A DNA stretch of 64,000 nt from positions 1 to 64,000 of the forward strand of contig QMSP01000004.1 in the NCBI GenBank assembly GCA_003650925.1. The letters run 5' to 3'. Made by a program: the position numbers and the translations under genes. Every line of letters starts with the position of its first letter. The first letter of the stretch is position 1. This document shows positions 24,308-33,464 of this stretch, piece after piece. The DNA is from Thermoprotei archaeon (GTDB taxonomy: Archaea; Thermoproteota; Thermoprotei; QMSL01). The notes beneath the pieces are model-generated. The model saw only the letters and a list, made by a program, of their open reading frames with translations. It did no database searches and had not been told where the DNA came from.

Positions 24308-25156
24308 TCAATCCCTTACGCTGAGGCTTAGTCTATAGCCTGAGTGGATCATATGGAACTTTCTGCCAAATCTCATGCTCAGCTCAATGTAGGCATCAAA
24401 TCCTGTACAGTGGCCTACATGTACCTCTTCAGCATATCTTCTGAGGATATCCGAGATTTCTTTGACCTTTTCAGTAGGCTCGTCTATCAGATGAAGTCCA
24501 CCCAGGATGGCTTTTACGCGCCTCGCCTTGAGCAACTCCATTGAGTATTTCACTATATTAACTATTCCAGCATGAGAGCAACCAGTCACTATAGCTATTT
24601 CTTCATTGCCTAGGTTGATGCATAAGGAGATATCATCCATCATTCTATCCTCTTTCAAGATTCCATCCTCTATGGTGTACGTTACGACTTTACCTTCATA
24701 CCTGGGGTCTCTTGGAACCTCCCCCGTAACAACTACGCCGTCGGCTATCTCTAATGGCTTAGCTATGAGTATGAGCTCGGCTCCAGCATTTTCAAGATCC
24801 TCTCTCCTAAATGGAACACCTACATGTCTTATCATGGGTCTTAGAACAATGTTTCTTCGAAAGATCGAGGGATGAGCTATGACTGGCACTGTCTTATTTA
24901 TCTTCCTGACGATGTCTAGCAACCCTCCTGTATGGTCATAGTGACAATGAGAGAGCACTATGGCGTCTATTTCGTTTATGCTGATGTTGAGAAGCTTTAG
25001 ATTGTGAACTATGGGTGTAGCTTCTTGACCAGCATCGAAGAGAATTGATGAGTCACGCATTCTTATTAGCACTGAGAGGCCATGTTGAGCCATAAAAGAT
25101 GTTCCATAGCCAGAGTAATCATCCACTAAGACTATGAGTTCACATTCATCAGACAC
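24308..25156 (-). CDS. Metallo-beta-lactamase-fold hydrolase, COG1237 type
   Basis: A 282-residue protein with LSHCHYDHTGGL near residue 68 (the HxHxDH metal site), VTGCSHAGIVN near residue 190, GGLHL near residue 220 and GHCTG near residue 252. These fit the COG1237 group related to beta-ribofuranosylaminobenzene 5'-phosphate-derived dihydropterin synthase, which is linked to methanopterin-type cofactor synthesis. That activity is a family annotation, not demonstrated here. Convergent and nearly abutting the propeller gene. Confidence 0.78.
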   Translation of the reverse strand: MSDECELIVLVDDYSGYGTSFMAQHGLSVLIRMRDSSILFDAGQEATPIVHNLKLLNISINEIDAIVLSHCHYDHTGGLLDIVRKINKTVPVIAHPSIFRRNIVLRPMIRHVGVPFRREDLENAGAELILIAKPLEIADGVVVTGEVPRDPRYEGKVVTYTIEDGILKEDRMMDDISLCINLGNEEIAIVTGCSHAGIVNIVKYSMELLKARRVKAILGGLHLIDEPTEKVKEISDILRRYAEEVHVGHCTGFDAYIELSMRFGRKFHMIHSGYRLSLSVRD

Positions 25157-25407
25157 GAGGAACAGCCTCCTTTGAGAATTTTAATCACTACCGTAAAATA
25201 CTCCTCGCTGCATAGAATTGTATGTTATCAGAATAGTGTTGGCGCGCTGCGGTGTGGATATATGCTGAAGCGATTTATAACGGTGTTATTCTTAGGTTCC
25301 ATGAGAGATTCATATAGACCAATTCTTAGGCTCTGTTGTAAGTTAAACACTACTCTTATTAAGGGGAGTGTGCTATCTATTCATACGCAACTGAAACGGG
25401 GGTACTA

Positions 25408-27357
25408 ATGGAGGTTAAGGTTGATGAGGAGATAGAAAGAATGAGTAAATCGGACATTAAGGTGAGTGAGGAATTTGATAAAATAAAGTATGATGTGATG
25501 ATCGATGTGGAAGAGCTTGTGAACAGCTATCTATACGACAAGACGTGGCTTGTTAGGGAGAATGCAAACTCCTTCAAGACCTTCACAGGACTATTCGCTT
25601 TCGTAGCTCACGAGGTGCTCAAGAGATATGCCTTATTCTCAAGTGCAGGCTTTCCAAGAAAGCAAGTCGAGGCTCATCTAAGAGGCGATCTGCATATACA
25701 TGATCTGCCGTATGCAAGGTTCGTAGCCTACTGTGCAGGCTGGAGCCTAAGGAAACTGCTCAAGGAAGGGCTTGATACACCTAACATAACAACCAAGCCG
25801 GCTAAGCACCTCTCTTCAGCAGTCGACCACATAGTGAACTTCCTAGCCACAGCCCAGCAGGAGTGGGCGGGAGCTCAGGCTTTTAGCAGTGTTGACCTAT
25901 ACTTAGCACCATTCATAAGGCACGACAAACTAGACTTGAAGCAAGTAGAGCAAGAAGTGCAACGTCTTATATTCAACCTGAACTTCCCAAGCAGAGCCGG
26001 AGCACAGACGCCCTTCACTAACTTCACTCTTAACTTCACTGCTACTGGAGGTCTCATGGAGGAAGAGGCCATAGTAGGAGGTAAAACTGTAGGTAGGCTA
26101 GGAGACTACATTGAGGAAGCCATGATATTCACCTACGCCATGATAAAGACTCTGGAGAAGGGAGATGCTAGGGGAAGGCCCTTCACCTTCCCCATACCCA
26201 CAATTGGCGTAGGAGAAGACTTCGATTGGAATGGAAGGAGGTGGACTATAGGCGATGCAGATCTGTCCTATGAGATATTCAGGCTAGCTGCTGAAAGAGG
26301 TAGCTTCTACTTCCTGAACTACTTAAATGGTTATATAAATCCCAATAGTCGTTTCGCTATGTGCTGCAGGCTACTTCCTGATGTAGGCGAGATATGTAAG
26401 CACTTCGGGGGCATATGGACTGCACCAGAGGAGACTGGAAGCATAGGAGTAGTGACTATAAACCTCCCTAGAATAGGCTATCTAGCAAAGGATGATGATG
26501 ACCTCTATGCTCTCCTAGATAGAGTGCTTGAAATCGCTAGGCAAAACCTCATGAACAAGAGGATACATCTTGAGAGAGTGCTTAAAGAGAAGCCCTACGA
26601 CCTTCCAATAACCTCAAGATATCTCGGAACCTTCCAGTTCCACTATAACACAGTAGGTATCGTGGGAATGCACGAATGCCTAATGAACTTCGCTAAGGTG
26701 CCCATATGGGATGACTATGGGATACAGCTTGCTAAGAAGATATTAAGACACATACTGAATAGACTCAAGGAATTCCAGGCTGAGGATGGTGTCCTGTATA
26801 ATCTAGAGCAGACCCCTGCCGAGAGCACAAGTCACAGACTGGCCATGCTTGACGCTAAGCTCTTTAGAAAAGCTATTGAGAAAGGTGAGTACTGCATACA
26901 AGGTGAGCCAGGAGCCTACTACTACACTAATAGCACACATGTACCATATAATGCTCCTCTACCATTACATGAAAAGATAAGAGTTGAAGCAGAGTTCCAC
27001 CCATACTTCACAGGAGGATGCGTCACACACATATGGCTATTCGAGATGCCAGAGGTAGAGGCCTTGAGGAGCTTCGTGAGGAGGGTCATGTCAAACACAA
27101 AGCTAGCATACATGACTGTAACGCCCACCATCACAGTATGCCTGAAGTGCCGTAAGAGCTGGGTAGGCATATACGAGAGATGCCCAGAATGTGGAGGGAA
27201 GTATAGTCTTGAGGTGTACAGCAGGATAGTAGGCTACTATAGGCCAGTAAGGCTTTGGAACAAGGGCAAGAAGAAGGAGTTTCTTGATAGAGTACACTAC
27301 TCGCTTGATGGAGAGTACTTAAAGCCAAGGGATATACTCAAGGAGGTACCTTGGTGA
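25408..27357 (+). CDS. nrdD: Anaerobic ribonucleoside-triphosphate reductase
   Basis: Makes deoxyribonucleotides without oxygen through a glycyl radical. Of 649 residues, the N-terminus begins directly with the catalytic domain (DLHIHDL near residue 93) and lacks an ATP-cone regulatory domain. FAMCCRLLPD carries active-site cysteines. The C-terminus has a CLKC...CPEC zinc site and the radical loop RIVGYYRPV, where Gly is the radical residue. The activase gene nrdG follows after one base. The 250 bases upstream contain no gene; GGGGGT lies just before the ATG. Indicates at least partly anaerobic life. Confidence 0.95.
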   Translation: MEVKVDEEIERMSKSDIKVSEEFDKIKYDVMIDVEELVNSYLYDKTWLVRENANSFKTFTGLFAFVAHEVLKRYALFSSAGFPRKQVEAHLRGDLHIHDLPYARFVAYCAGWSLRKLLKEGLDTPNITTKPAKHLSSAVDHIVNFLATAQQEWAGAQAFSSVDLYLAPFIRHDKLDLKQVEQEVQRLIFNLNFPSRAGAQTPFTNFTLNFTATGGLMEEEAIVGGKTVGRLGDYIEEAMIFTYAMIKTLEKGDARGRPFTFPIPTIGVGEDFDWNGRRWTIGDADLSYEIFRLAAERGSFYFLNYLNGYINPNSRFAMCCRLLPDVGEICKHFGGIWTAPEETGSIGVVTINLPRIGYLAKDDDDLYALLDRVLEIARQNLMNKRIHLERVLKEKPYDLPITSRYLGTFQFHYNTVGIVGMHECLMNFAKVPIWDDYGIQLAKKILRHILNRLKEFQAEDGVLYNLEQTPAESTSHRLAMLDAKLFRKAIEKGEYCIQGEPGAYYYTNSTHVPYNAPLPLHEKIRVEAEFHPYFTGGCVTHIWLFEMPEVEALRSFVRRVMSNTKLAYMTVTPTITVCLKCRKSWVGIYERCPECGGKYSLEVYSRIVGYYRPVRLWNKGKKKEFLDRVHYSLDGEYLKPRDILKEVPW

Positions 27358-27358
27358 A

Positions 27359-28072
27359 ATGAAGCTATGGTATTTCTCAATTATTGACCTGAGCCTTATG
27401 GACTGTAGAAAAGATGCCTGTATGGTGGTCTTCCTCTCAGGATGTAACATGAGGTGCATTTACTGTCAAAATTATCCTGACCTATTGAAAAGAATGGAAA
27501 TAGGCGTGGAGGAGCTTGTACAGATGGCGAAGAACAATTGGGCCATAGGATGTGTAAAGTTCTCTGGGGGAGAACCCACACTTCAACGAGAAGGGCTCTT
27601 AGAGGCTTGTAGGAGACTTAATGATGAGAGTATTGGTGTTGGCATAGATACCAATGGCACAGCTCCTCAAGTCATAGAGGAACTGGCTAAGATAGGCCTT
27701 TTCGAGGCTTCAGTTGACTTCAAAGCCCCCAGAAGTAAGTACATTGACGTAACAGGACTAGATGCCTACGACCTAGTCATTGACACTATAGAGATACTCA
27801 ATGACTATAATGTTGACTATGAAGTTAGGACTACTGTAGCTCTACCCATGTTGACAGAGGATGATTTGATGAATATGGCTAATGAGCTGAGAAGACTTGA
27901 CGTGCCTTTATGGACTATACAGTCCTTTATCCCTACAAATTACACGCCTAGACGTCTAAGGACTCCTGAAACCAAGTGGCTTGAGGAGGTGGCCAACAGG
28001 GTTAGGGAGGAGTATGGACTTAACGTAAGGGTGAGAGCGCTAGCTTCACACGTAGCTATAAGAGGAAGCTGA
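27359..28072 (+). CDS. nrdG: Anaerobic ribonucleotide reductase activating protein (radical SAM)
   Basis: Generates the glycyl radical of NrdD. The 237-residue radical SAM protein has CNMRCIYC near residue 30, FSGGEPTLQ near residue 69 and GIDTNGT near residue 96. It follows nrdD by one base, so the two are one operon. Longer than the bacterial NrdG and of the archaeal type. Confidence 0.92.
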   Translation: MKLWYFSIIDLSLMDCRKDACMVVFLSGCNMRCIYCQNYPDLLKRMEIGVEELVQMAKNNWAIGCVKFSGGEPTLQREGLLEACRRLNDESIGVGIDTNGTAPQVIEELAKIGLFEASVDFKAPRSKYIDVTGLDAYDLVIDTIEILNDYNVDYEVRTTVALPMLTEDDLMNMANELRRLDVPLWTIQSFIPTNYTPRRLRTPETKWLEEVANRVREEYGLNVRVRALASHVAIRGS

Positions 28073-28087
28073 TGGATTAGCTGAGTA

Positions 28088-28100
28088 ATGCTTAAATATC
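28088..28100 (+). promoter_or_regulatory. TATA promoter of tRNA-Leu
   Basis: ATGCTTAAATATC, centred 40 bases before the tRNA, implies a leader of about 14 bases. Confidence 0.4.
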
Positions 28101-28134
28101 ATGAGGAGATACCGTAATTCTGGCTGAGTTGAGC

Positions 28135-28254
28135 GCGGGGGTGCCCGAGCCAGGTCAAAGGGGCGGGACTTAGGATCCAGCCTTGGAGCTGGGGGCTGGA
28201 TAAGAGCTCCCGTGGCGTAGGCCTGCGTGGGTTCAAATCCCACCCCCCGCACCA
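28135..28254 (+). tRNA. tRNA-Leu (TAG) with canonical intron
   Basis: Acceptor GCGGGGG with CCCCCGC, anticodon TAG at 28171-28173, long variable arm, T arm GTGGGTTCAAATCCCAC and encoded CCA. A 32-base intron (28175-28206) lies one base after the anticodon (position 37/38), the usual archaeal site. Confidence 0.92.
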
Positions 28255-28328
28255 TATTTGTCATCTTTTCAAGCCTTCTCATCGAGAGCAATGTTTTATA
28301 TCATAAGCGCTTGAAGTAATATGCGAAG

Positions 28329-29027
28329 ATGCTCTCCCTAATTAATAGACTATCATGGAGACTACAGTCAAGACATATAGGGGGAATACCGAGATTTGCA
28401 AGCAAGGTATATGATAAATTAGCTACTAGGCTGATAACTGGGATGTATTCTTTCATAGCTCAGGAGATCATCGATAGTCAGCTCAAGCCCAATATATTGG
28501 TCGATGTTGGATGTAGCTCTGTGAGGCTTTTCAAGACGTTACATGAAATGGTCTACTCTCCCATGTTCATGGTAGGGATAGACATCTCCAAGTTCATGAC
28601 GAACATAGCGCTAAGGAACATGAAGAGGAATGACCTTCAGTCCTTCGTTGATATAGTACAGGCTGATGCTCACAATCTGCCTATCAGAGAGAGTTCAGTA
28701 GACCTCCTTCTTTCAAGTGGCACTCTCCACCATTTATCAGATTCACAAACATTCTTCAAGGAGTGCATTCGCGTGCTTAAAGATAGAGGAGAGGCATGGA
28801 TCTTTGAGCTATCACATGACGTGCCCAAGGATGAGGAGGAGATAGGCAAAAGGATGTTTAGAAGACCTAAAGTTCTCCTTAAGCTAGCATCGGCTCTCCA
28901 TGGAATACCAAGGCTAGAATGTGAAAGAGGAGGGCTTAGAAGTGCTCTTGAGAAGAGCAGATGTCATTACGAGATATCCTATCATGGCTTCTTAACGAAG
29001 CTTATCCTGAGGAGAAGTTATGAATAA
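28329..29027 (+). CDS. Class I SAM-dependent methyltransferase
   Basis: A 232-residue protein of unknown substrate. Motif I is VDVGCSSVRLF near residue 57, GIDIS follows near residue 83, then QADAHNLPI near residue 113 and LLLSSGTLHHLSD near residue 128. These match the UbiE/Methyltransf_11 type. It sits alone between two tRNA genes. Confidence 0.82.
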   Translation: MLSLINRLSWRLQSRHIGGIPRFASKVYDKLATRLITGMYSFIAQEIIDSQLKPNILVDVGCSSVRLFKTLHEMVYSPMFMVGIDISKFMTNIALRNMKRNDLQSFVDIVQADAHNLPIRESSVDLLLSSGTLHHLSDSQTFFKECIRVLKDRGEAWIFELSHDVPKDEEEIGKRMFRRPKVLLKLASALHGIPRLECERGGLRSALEKSRCHYEISYHGFLTKLILRRSYE

Positions 29028-29041
29028 AAGCTTTTATAACG
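29028..29041 (+). promoter_or_regulatory. TATA promoter of tRNA-Thr
   Basis: AAGCTTTTATAACG is centred about 31 bases before the tRNA; the transcript should begin about 5 bases upstream of it. It overlaps the stop codon region of the methyltransferase gene. Confidence 0.5.
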
Positions 29042-29066
29042 TATAAGAGGTTCTAGTGCTTGAAGA

Positions 29067-29165
29067 GCCCCGGTAGCTCAGCTAGGTAGAGCGCGGGCCT
29101 CGTAAGGATCCTTAATGGCCCAAGGAAGCCCGTGGTCCCGGGTTCAAATCCCGGCCGGGGCTCCA
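29067..29165 (+). tRNA. tRNA-Thr (CGT) with canonical intron
   Basis: Acceptor GCCCCGG with CCGGGGC, anticodon CGT at 29101-29103, T arm CCGGGTTCAAATCCCGG and encoded CCA. A 22-base intron (about 29105-29126) follows position 37. The exact border can shift by one base because adenines flank it. Confidence 0.92.
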
Positions 29166-29239
29166 AGATTCTCATTTAAACTGGCCATTAGCAGGTGAGC
29201 GAGCCATATCTAGTTTAAGGACACTCTTGCTCTATATCT

Positions 29240-30280
29240 ATGAGGAGCGTGAACAGTTTGAGGCTTAAGGATCTAGGCGAACGGGAGATTATAAGGAAGC
29301 TGCTAGAGCTGATTCCAGAGCCTAAGCTCACAAGAAGTAATAGAATTGACGATGCAGTTCTTCTCAAGGACTTCGACCTGGTAGTATCATGTGATGCTGT
29401 ATGTGATATTACTGATAAGCTCCCTGGCATGAAGTGGGCAGATCTTGGGTGGAAGCTTGGCGTCATGTGCGTTAGCGATGTAGCCTCCAAAGGAGCATGC
29501 CCTCTAGGCACTCTTATATCGCTTAACGCTCCTTCAGAGCTAGAGATGGAGGTCGTGGAGGAATTCTATGAGGGCTTAGTGGAAGCCTCAAGAGAATATG
29601 GTTTTGAGATATGGGGAGGAGACTTAGGAGAAGCTCCAAGATTTCTAGCCTCTCTCTTCATGCTAGGAAAGGTGAAGAGAAGATTCATAAGCAGGAGAGG
29701 AGCTAGGGAAGGCGACTTAGTTCTTGTCACAGGGAAGTTTGGGCTTACTGGAGCTGCCTATCATCTATTATTAAGAGGGGGACAAGCTCCTTCAGAGCAT
29801 GTGCGAAATACCATAGTCCAGGCTGCCTATAGACCTAGAGCTAGGCTTAGGGAAGGCGTAATTCTCTCTGAGATTGATGGAGTAAGCTCTAGCATAGACT
29901 CCAGCGATGGGCTTGCAGAGTCCTTGTATCAGCTATGTGATGTAAATCAGATAGGCATTGTGCTTGAGAGAGTTCCCATAGCTCAAGAGGCTATTGAATA
30001 TGCTGAATATAATGGCATAGAACCCCTTGAGCTAGCTCTCTACGGCGGTGAGGAATATGAAATAGTCTTTACTGTGAGGAGGAGCTCACTGGATGAAGTG
30101 CTTGATAGGCTTTTGTCGATAGGCTGCAGAGCCGAGGTAATAGGCACCGTCATCAAGGAGAGAGGCCTTTTCCTTAAAGTAGAGGATCAAGTCCAGCCTA
30201 TTGAGAGGAGAGGATGGGAGCATTATAGTAGGTCTCGAAATAGAAATAAGTATCTAGGAGCTAATTTGTGTACGTGGTAA
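29240..30280 (+). CDS. thiL: Thiamine-monophosphate kinase
   Basis: Phosphorylates thiamine monophosphate to thiamine pyrophosphate. The 346-residue PurM-like ATPase has RIDDAVLL near residue 36, VSDVASKGA near residue 79, IWGGDLGEAP near residue 128, SSSIDSSDGLAESL near residue 213 and YGGEEYEIVFTV near residue 271. The last 13 bases overlap the start of the MFS transporter gene, so the two are probably coupled. Confidence 0.92.
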   Translation: MRSVNSLRLKDLGEREIIRKLLELIPEPKLTRSNRIDDAVLLKDFDLVVSCDAVCDITDKLPGMKWADLGWKLGVMCVSDVASKGACPLGTLISLNAPSELEMEVVEEFYEGLVEASREYGFEIWGGDLGEAPRFLASLFMLGKVKRRFISRRGAREGDLVLVTGKFGLTGAAYHLLLRGGQAPSEHVRNTIVQAAYRPRARLREGVILSEIDGVSSSIDSSDGLAESLYQLCDVNQIGIVLERVPIAQEAIEYAEYNGIEPLELALYGGEEYEIVFTVRRSSLDEVLDRLLSIGCRAEVIGTVIKERGLFLKVEDQVQPIERRGWEHYSRSRNRNKYLGANLCTW

Positions 30281-31494
30281 GAGACTTGAGCAAGAGTAGA
30301 TCATTATCTGCCATGCTCAAGTCCAATTACGGAGTTATACTAGTCACTACGACGCTTCACTTCATGGGCAGACAGCTAGGCGCTCCAATGCTTTCAAGGT
30401 ATGCTGAGGTGTTAGGAGCCAGGCCTGAGCAGATAGGCCTTTTATATCTGGCCAGTGCATCATCCTACTCCATAAGCCAGCCGCTAGGCGGGTATTTTGC
30501 TGATAGATATGGCAGGAAGAAGATCATAGTAGCCCTCACCACAGCACATGCCATAGCATACCTCATGTATGTTATGGCTACGGATTGGAGACACCTTCTA
30601 GTTGCTCTAGCGACCATTGGCTTCATATGCATGTACTTTCCAGCTCTTTCAGCCATAACTGCTGACTCAATTCCTCCAGAGATGAGGGGGACTTGTTATG
30701 CCCTACTACGCCTCACTCCAAGACTAGCTGGTATGGCCTCCTTAGCCATATCAAGCTATCTCATAGCGAAGTATGGGCTAGAGTGGGGTATTAGAATAGG
30801 CTATATCATAGCCTTCTCCCTTATGTTAGTAAATGCTAGTATAAGGGGCTTTCTCCTTAAGGAGACGTATGAGGGAAGGAAGGATCTTAGGCTATCAGAC
30901 ATGATAGTGGGAGGAGTGAAGGGCGTGAAGAAGCTAGGATGGACTATGTTTTGGCTAGTCATATGTGCTTCCTTCATAAGCCTTGCTGTTGGCCTTAAGG
31001 GAGCCTATTATGTGCTTTACGCAGTTCATATAGTGGGAGTCAAGGACCATGAGTGGCCTTTGATAGTCCTGCTAGGAACCTCATTAAGCCTGCTCATGTC
31101 CATGATTTCTGGAAGAGTAGCTGATAAGCTAGGAAGAGTTAACGCTATTCTAATGGCCTGTGCTCCTTATTACATAGGCCTGAGCCTCTTCCTTCTAAGC
31201 AGGAGCTCTCCCATGGTTGCTATAGGGTACTCATTGGTAGTAAGCTCCATAGCCATGGTGGACCCTTGCTTCAGCGCACTCGAAGCTGACCTCACGCCAA
31301 AAGGTATGAGAGGTGAGGTTATGGCAATGATGAACCTAGCTTGGTTCCTCCCCACAGCTGTAGGTGCACTAATAGGAGGTCATTTATACTCAAGAGAACC
31401 ACACTTACCCTTCATAATAGGCGGGCTCTCCATGGGATTAGCATTCATCTTCACAGGGCTGTTCATACGTGAACCTTTAAGGAGGGAGGAGTAG
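30268..31494 (+). CDS. Major facilitator superfamily transporter
   Basis: A 408-residue membrane protein with about 12 hydrophobic segments. Motif A appears twice: GGYFADRYGRKK after segment 2 and SGRVADKLGR after segment 8, with a third partial form near DSIPPEMRG. The substrate is unknown. Coupling to thiL could suggest a thiamine-related substrate, but this is inference only. GTG start at 30268 or a later ATG (MLKSNYG) is possible. Confidence 0.85.
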   Translation: MYVVRDLSKSRSLSAMLKSNYGVILVTTTLHFMGRQLGAPMLSRYAEVLGARPEQIGLLYLASASSYSISQPLGGYFADRYGRKKIIVALTTAHAIAYLMYVMATDWRHLLVALATIGFICMYFPALSAITADSIPPEMRGTCYALLRLTPRLAGMASLAISSYLIAKYGLEWGIRIGYIIAFSLMLVNASIRGFLLKETYEGRKDLRLSDMIVGGVKGVKKLGWTMFWLVICASFISLAVGLKGAYYVLYAVHIVGVKDHEWPLIVLLGTSLSLLMSMISGRVADKLGRVNAILMACAPYYIGLSLFLLSRSSPMVAIGYSLVVSSIAMVDPCFSALEADLTPKGMRGEVMAMMNLAWFLPTAVGALIGGHLYSREPHLPFIIGGLSMGLAFIFTGLFIREPLRREE

Positions 31495-31508
31495 GAATAA
31501 GCTCTGAG

Positions 31509-33227
31509 ATGGTTGATGCAGTTATAGTGGATGGGTATACAGATGAACCAGCAGGCCTAGGCGTACCTCCCTATCTTGATGCTATTCAGAGGTACGTCGC
31601 AGGAGCTATGTGGACTGCATGTCCAGACTGGGATATCAAGTATTTTACCATAGATGAAGTGAGGCAGAGGCCAGTTGATATTCTCAGCCTTTGCAATAAA
31701 GCAAAACTCGTGGTGTTCATAGCTGGCACGGCTGTTCCAGGCAAGTATCTGGGTGGAACACCCATATCTTTTAAAGAGCTCGTGAACTACTCCACTATGC
31801 TTGATAAACCTATTAAAGTCCTAGGAGGTCCATGCGCTAAATTCGGCTTTGGTGTAGAGGGAGGAAAAGCTGCTCTGCCCAGAGAGGTTCTTCAAGAACA
31901 CTTCGATGTAGTAGCCTCAGGTGATGTCGAGATAGTAGTGTTTAGACTGCTTAAAGAGAAGCTCAGAGTAGATATGATTGAACCCCAGGAGACTATATCC
32001 AGGTGCTCAGATCTGCTAAATGAGTTTGCTATAAGAGGAGCTAGGATAGTGCTAGATCATCCATGTTATCCCAAGAGACTCTTATGTGAAATTGAGACCT
32101 ACAGGGGATGTGCAAGGGCTTTTGTCGGGAGGGCATGCTCCTTCTGCATTGAGAGGTTCTATGGAAGGCCTGATTTCAGGCCTGTAAAGGCTATTATTAA
32201 AGAGGTAGAGGTTCTTTACAGGCTAGGTGTTAGGCACTTCAGATTGGGCAGGCAGCCAGACCTTTACGCCTACATGGCCATAGGTATTGGAGACACTGAA
32301 TTTCCTAGGCCTAATGTCGAGGCCATAGAGAAGCTCTTCAGGGGTATAAGGAGTGTAGCTCCTAATCTCAAGACCCTTCACATAGACAATGTTAATCCAG
32401 GAACAGTAGCTCACTGGGTTGAGGAATCAAGGAGAATAACGAAGATAATAGTCTTGCACCATACTCCAGGCGATGTAGCAGCATTTGGACTTGAGTCAGC
32501 TGATCCCAAGGTCATAAAACTCAATAATCTCAAAGTCATGCCTGAGGAGGCTATGTTAGCCATCAAGGTAATCAATGAAGTTGGAAGCATAAGAGGATGG
32601 AATGGAATGCCTCATCTACTTCCTGGCATAAACTTCGTGTATGGGCTGATAGGGGAAACTGAGGAGACTTATAGACTAAACTTAGAGTTCATGAAGGAAG
32701 TTCTGAGGAGAGGCTACATGGTGAGGAGAATAAACATAAGGCAAGTCATGGCCTTTCCTGGGACGGAGATGTGGGAGATAGGAGATAGGATCATAAGGAG
32801 GCATAAGAGGATGTTTCACATATATAAGGAGAGAATGAGAAAGGAAGTGGACTTACCTATGTTGAAGAGAATAGTGCCCACAGGAACTGTACTAAGGGAG
32901 GTGTACACTGAAGCATATGATTCTAGAAAGAGGCTTACGTACGCAAGGCAAATAGGGAGCTATCCATTGCTCATAGCAACGCCTATCAAGTTGCCTTTAG
33001 AAGTGGAGATGAACTTCATGATAGTGGGTCATGGATATAGAAGCGTGACTGGCATACCCTATCCTATACCCATAAACAGACTTGACATGAGGGTTCTTAG
33101 GCTCATACCTGGCATTGGAGAGAGACTAGCTGTGAGGATTGTGAGAAGTAGGCCTTTCAAGAGTCAAAATGAGCTCATCAAATGTGGAGTGCCAGAGAGC
33201 ATAGCCAAGGCGTGCACATTCGACTAA
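31509..33227 (+). CDS. Radical SAM protein with C-terminal helix-hairpin-helix, COG1031 type
   Basis: A 572-residue archaeal protein. The N-terminal 180 residues look like a B12-binding-like Rossmann domain. The cluster cysteines are in ETYRGC and ACSFC (near residues 200-215) with an unusually long gap between the first Cys and the CxxC pair. The C-terminus (about 535-565) reads LRLIPGIGERLAVRIVRSRPF, a helix-hairpin-helix DNA- or RNA-binding motif. The substrate is unknown; a nucleic acid substrate is suggested by the HhH domain. Confidence 0.82.
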   Translation: MVDAVIVDGYTDEPAGLGVPPYLDAIQRYVAGAMWTACPDWDIKYFTIDEVRQRPVDILSLCNKAKLVVFIAGTAVPGKYLGGTPISFKELVNYSTMLDKPIKVLGGPCAKFGFGVEGGKAALPREVLQEHFDVVASGDVEIVVFRLLKEKLRVDMIEPQETISRCSDLLNEFAIRGARIVLDHPCYPKRLLCEIETYRGCARAFVGRACSFCIERFYGRPDFRPVKAIIKEVEVLYRLGVRHFRLGRQPDLYAYMAIGIGDTEFPRPNVEAIEKLFRGIRSVAPNLKTLHIDNVNPGTVAHWVEESRRITKIIVLHHTPGDVAAFGLESADPKVIKLNNLKVMPEEAMLAIKVINEVGSIRGWNGMPHLLPGINFVYGLIGETEETYRLNLEFMKEVLRRGYMVRRINIRQVMAFPGTEMWEIGDRIIRRHKRMFHIYKERMRKEVDLPMLKRIVPTGTVLREVYTEAYDSRKRLTYARQIGSYPLLIATPIKLPLEVEMNFMIVGHGYRSVTGIPYPIPINRLDMRVLRLIPGIGERLAVRIVRSRPFKSQNELIKCGVPESIAKACTFD

Positions 33228-33340
33228 ACGAACTGTTCAAGACTTGAGGTTCAGGTGAAATGCTAGAGGGATATCAACGTCTAGAAGTAGGGAGACGCCT
33301 ATGTTATGAGTATTGTAATAAGACTTGAAGTGATAAGCTA

Positions 33341-33418
33341 TGGCGGCCCCGGTGGGATTTGAACCCACGACCCCCGGCTTAGAAGGCCGGTGCTCTATCC
33401 AGGCTGAGCTACGGGGCC
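33341..33418 (-). tRNA. tRNA-Arg (TCT)
   Basis: On the minus strand: acceptor GGCCCCG with CGGGGCC, loop CTTCTAA giving anticodon TCT, T arm GTGGGTTCAAATCCCAC and encoded CCA. No intron. Confidence 0.93.
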
Positions 33419-33464
33419 TAGCTCTAGCTTCCTCAGTCCTTGTGAAAATTGACTCCCCTAGGAG

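Noticed and set aside
25172-25408. A 78-codon plus-strand frame upstream of nrdD
   Set aside because: No ribosome-binding site and no recognisable motif; it reaches exactly to the nrdD start by chance. Left as leader sequence.
28046-28291. An 81-codon minus-strand frame over tRNA-Leu
   Set aside because: It is antisense to the tRNA-Leu gene; no family signal.
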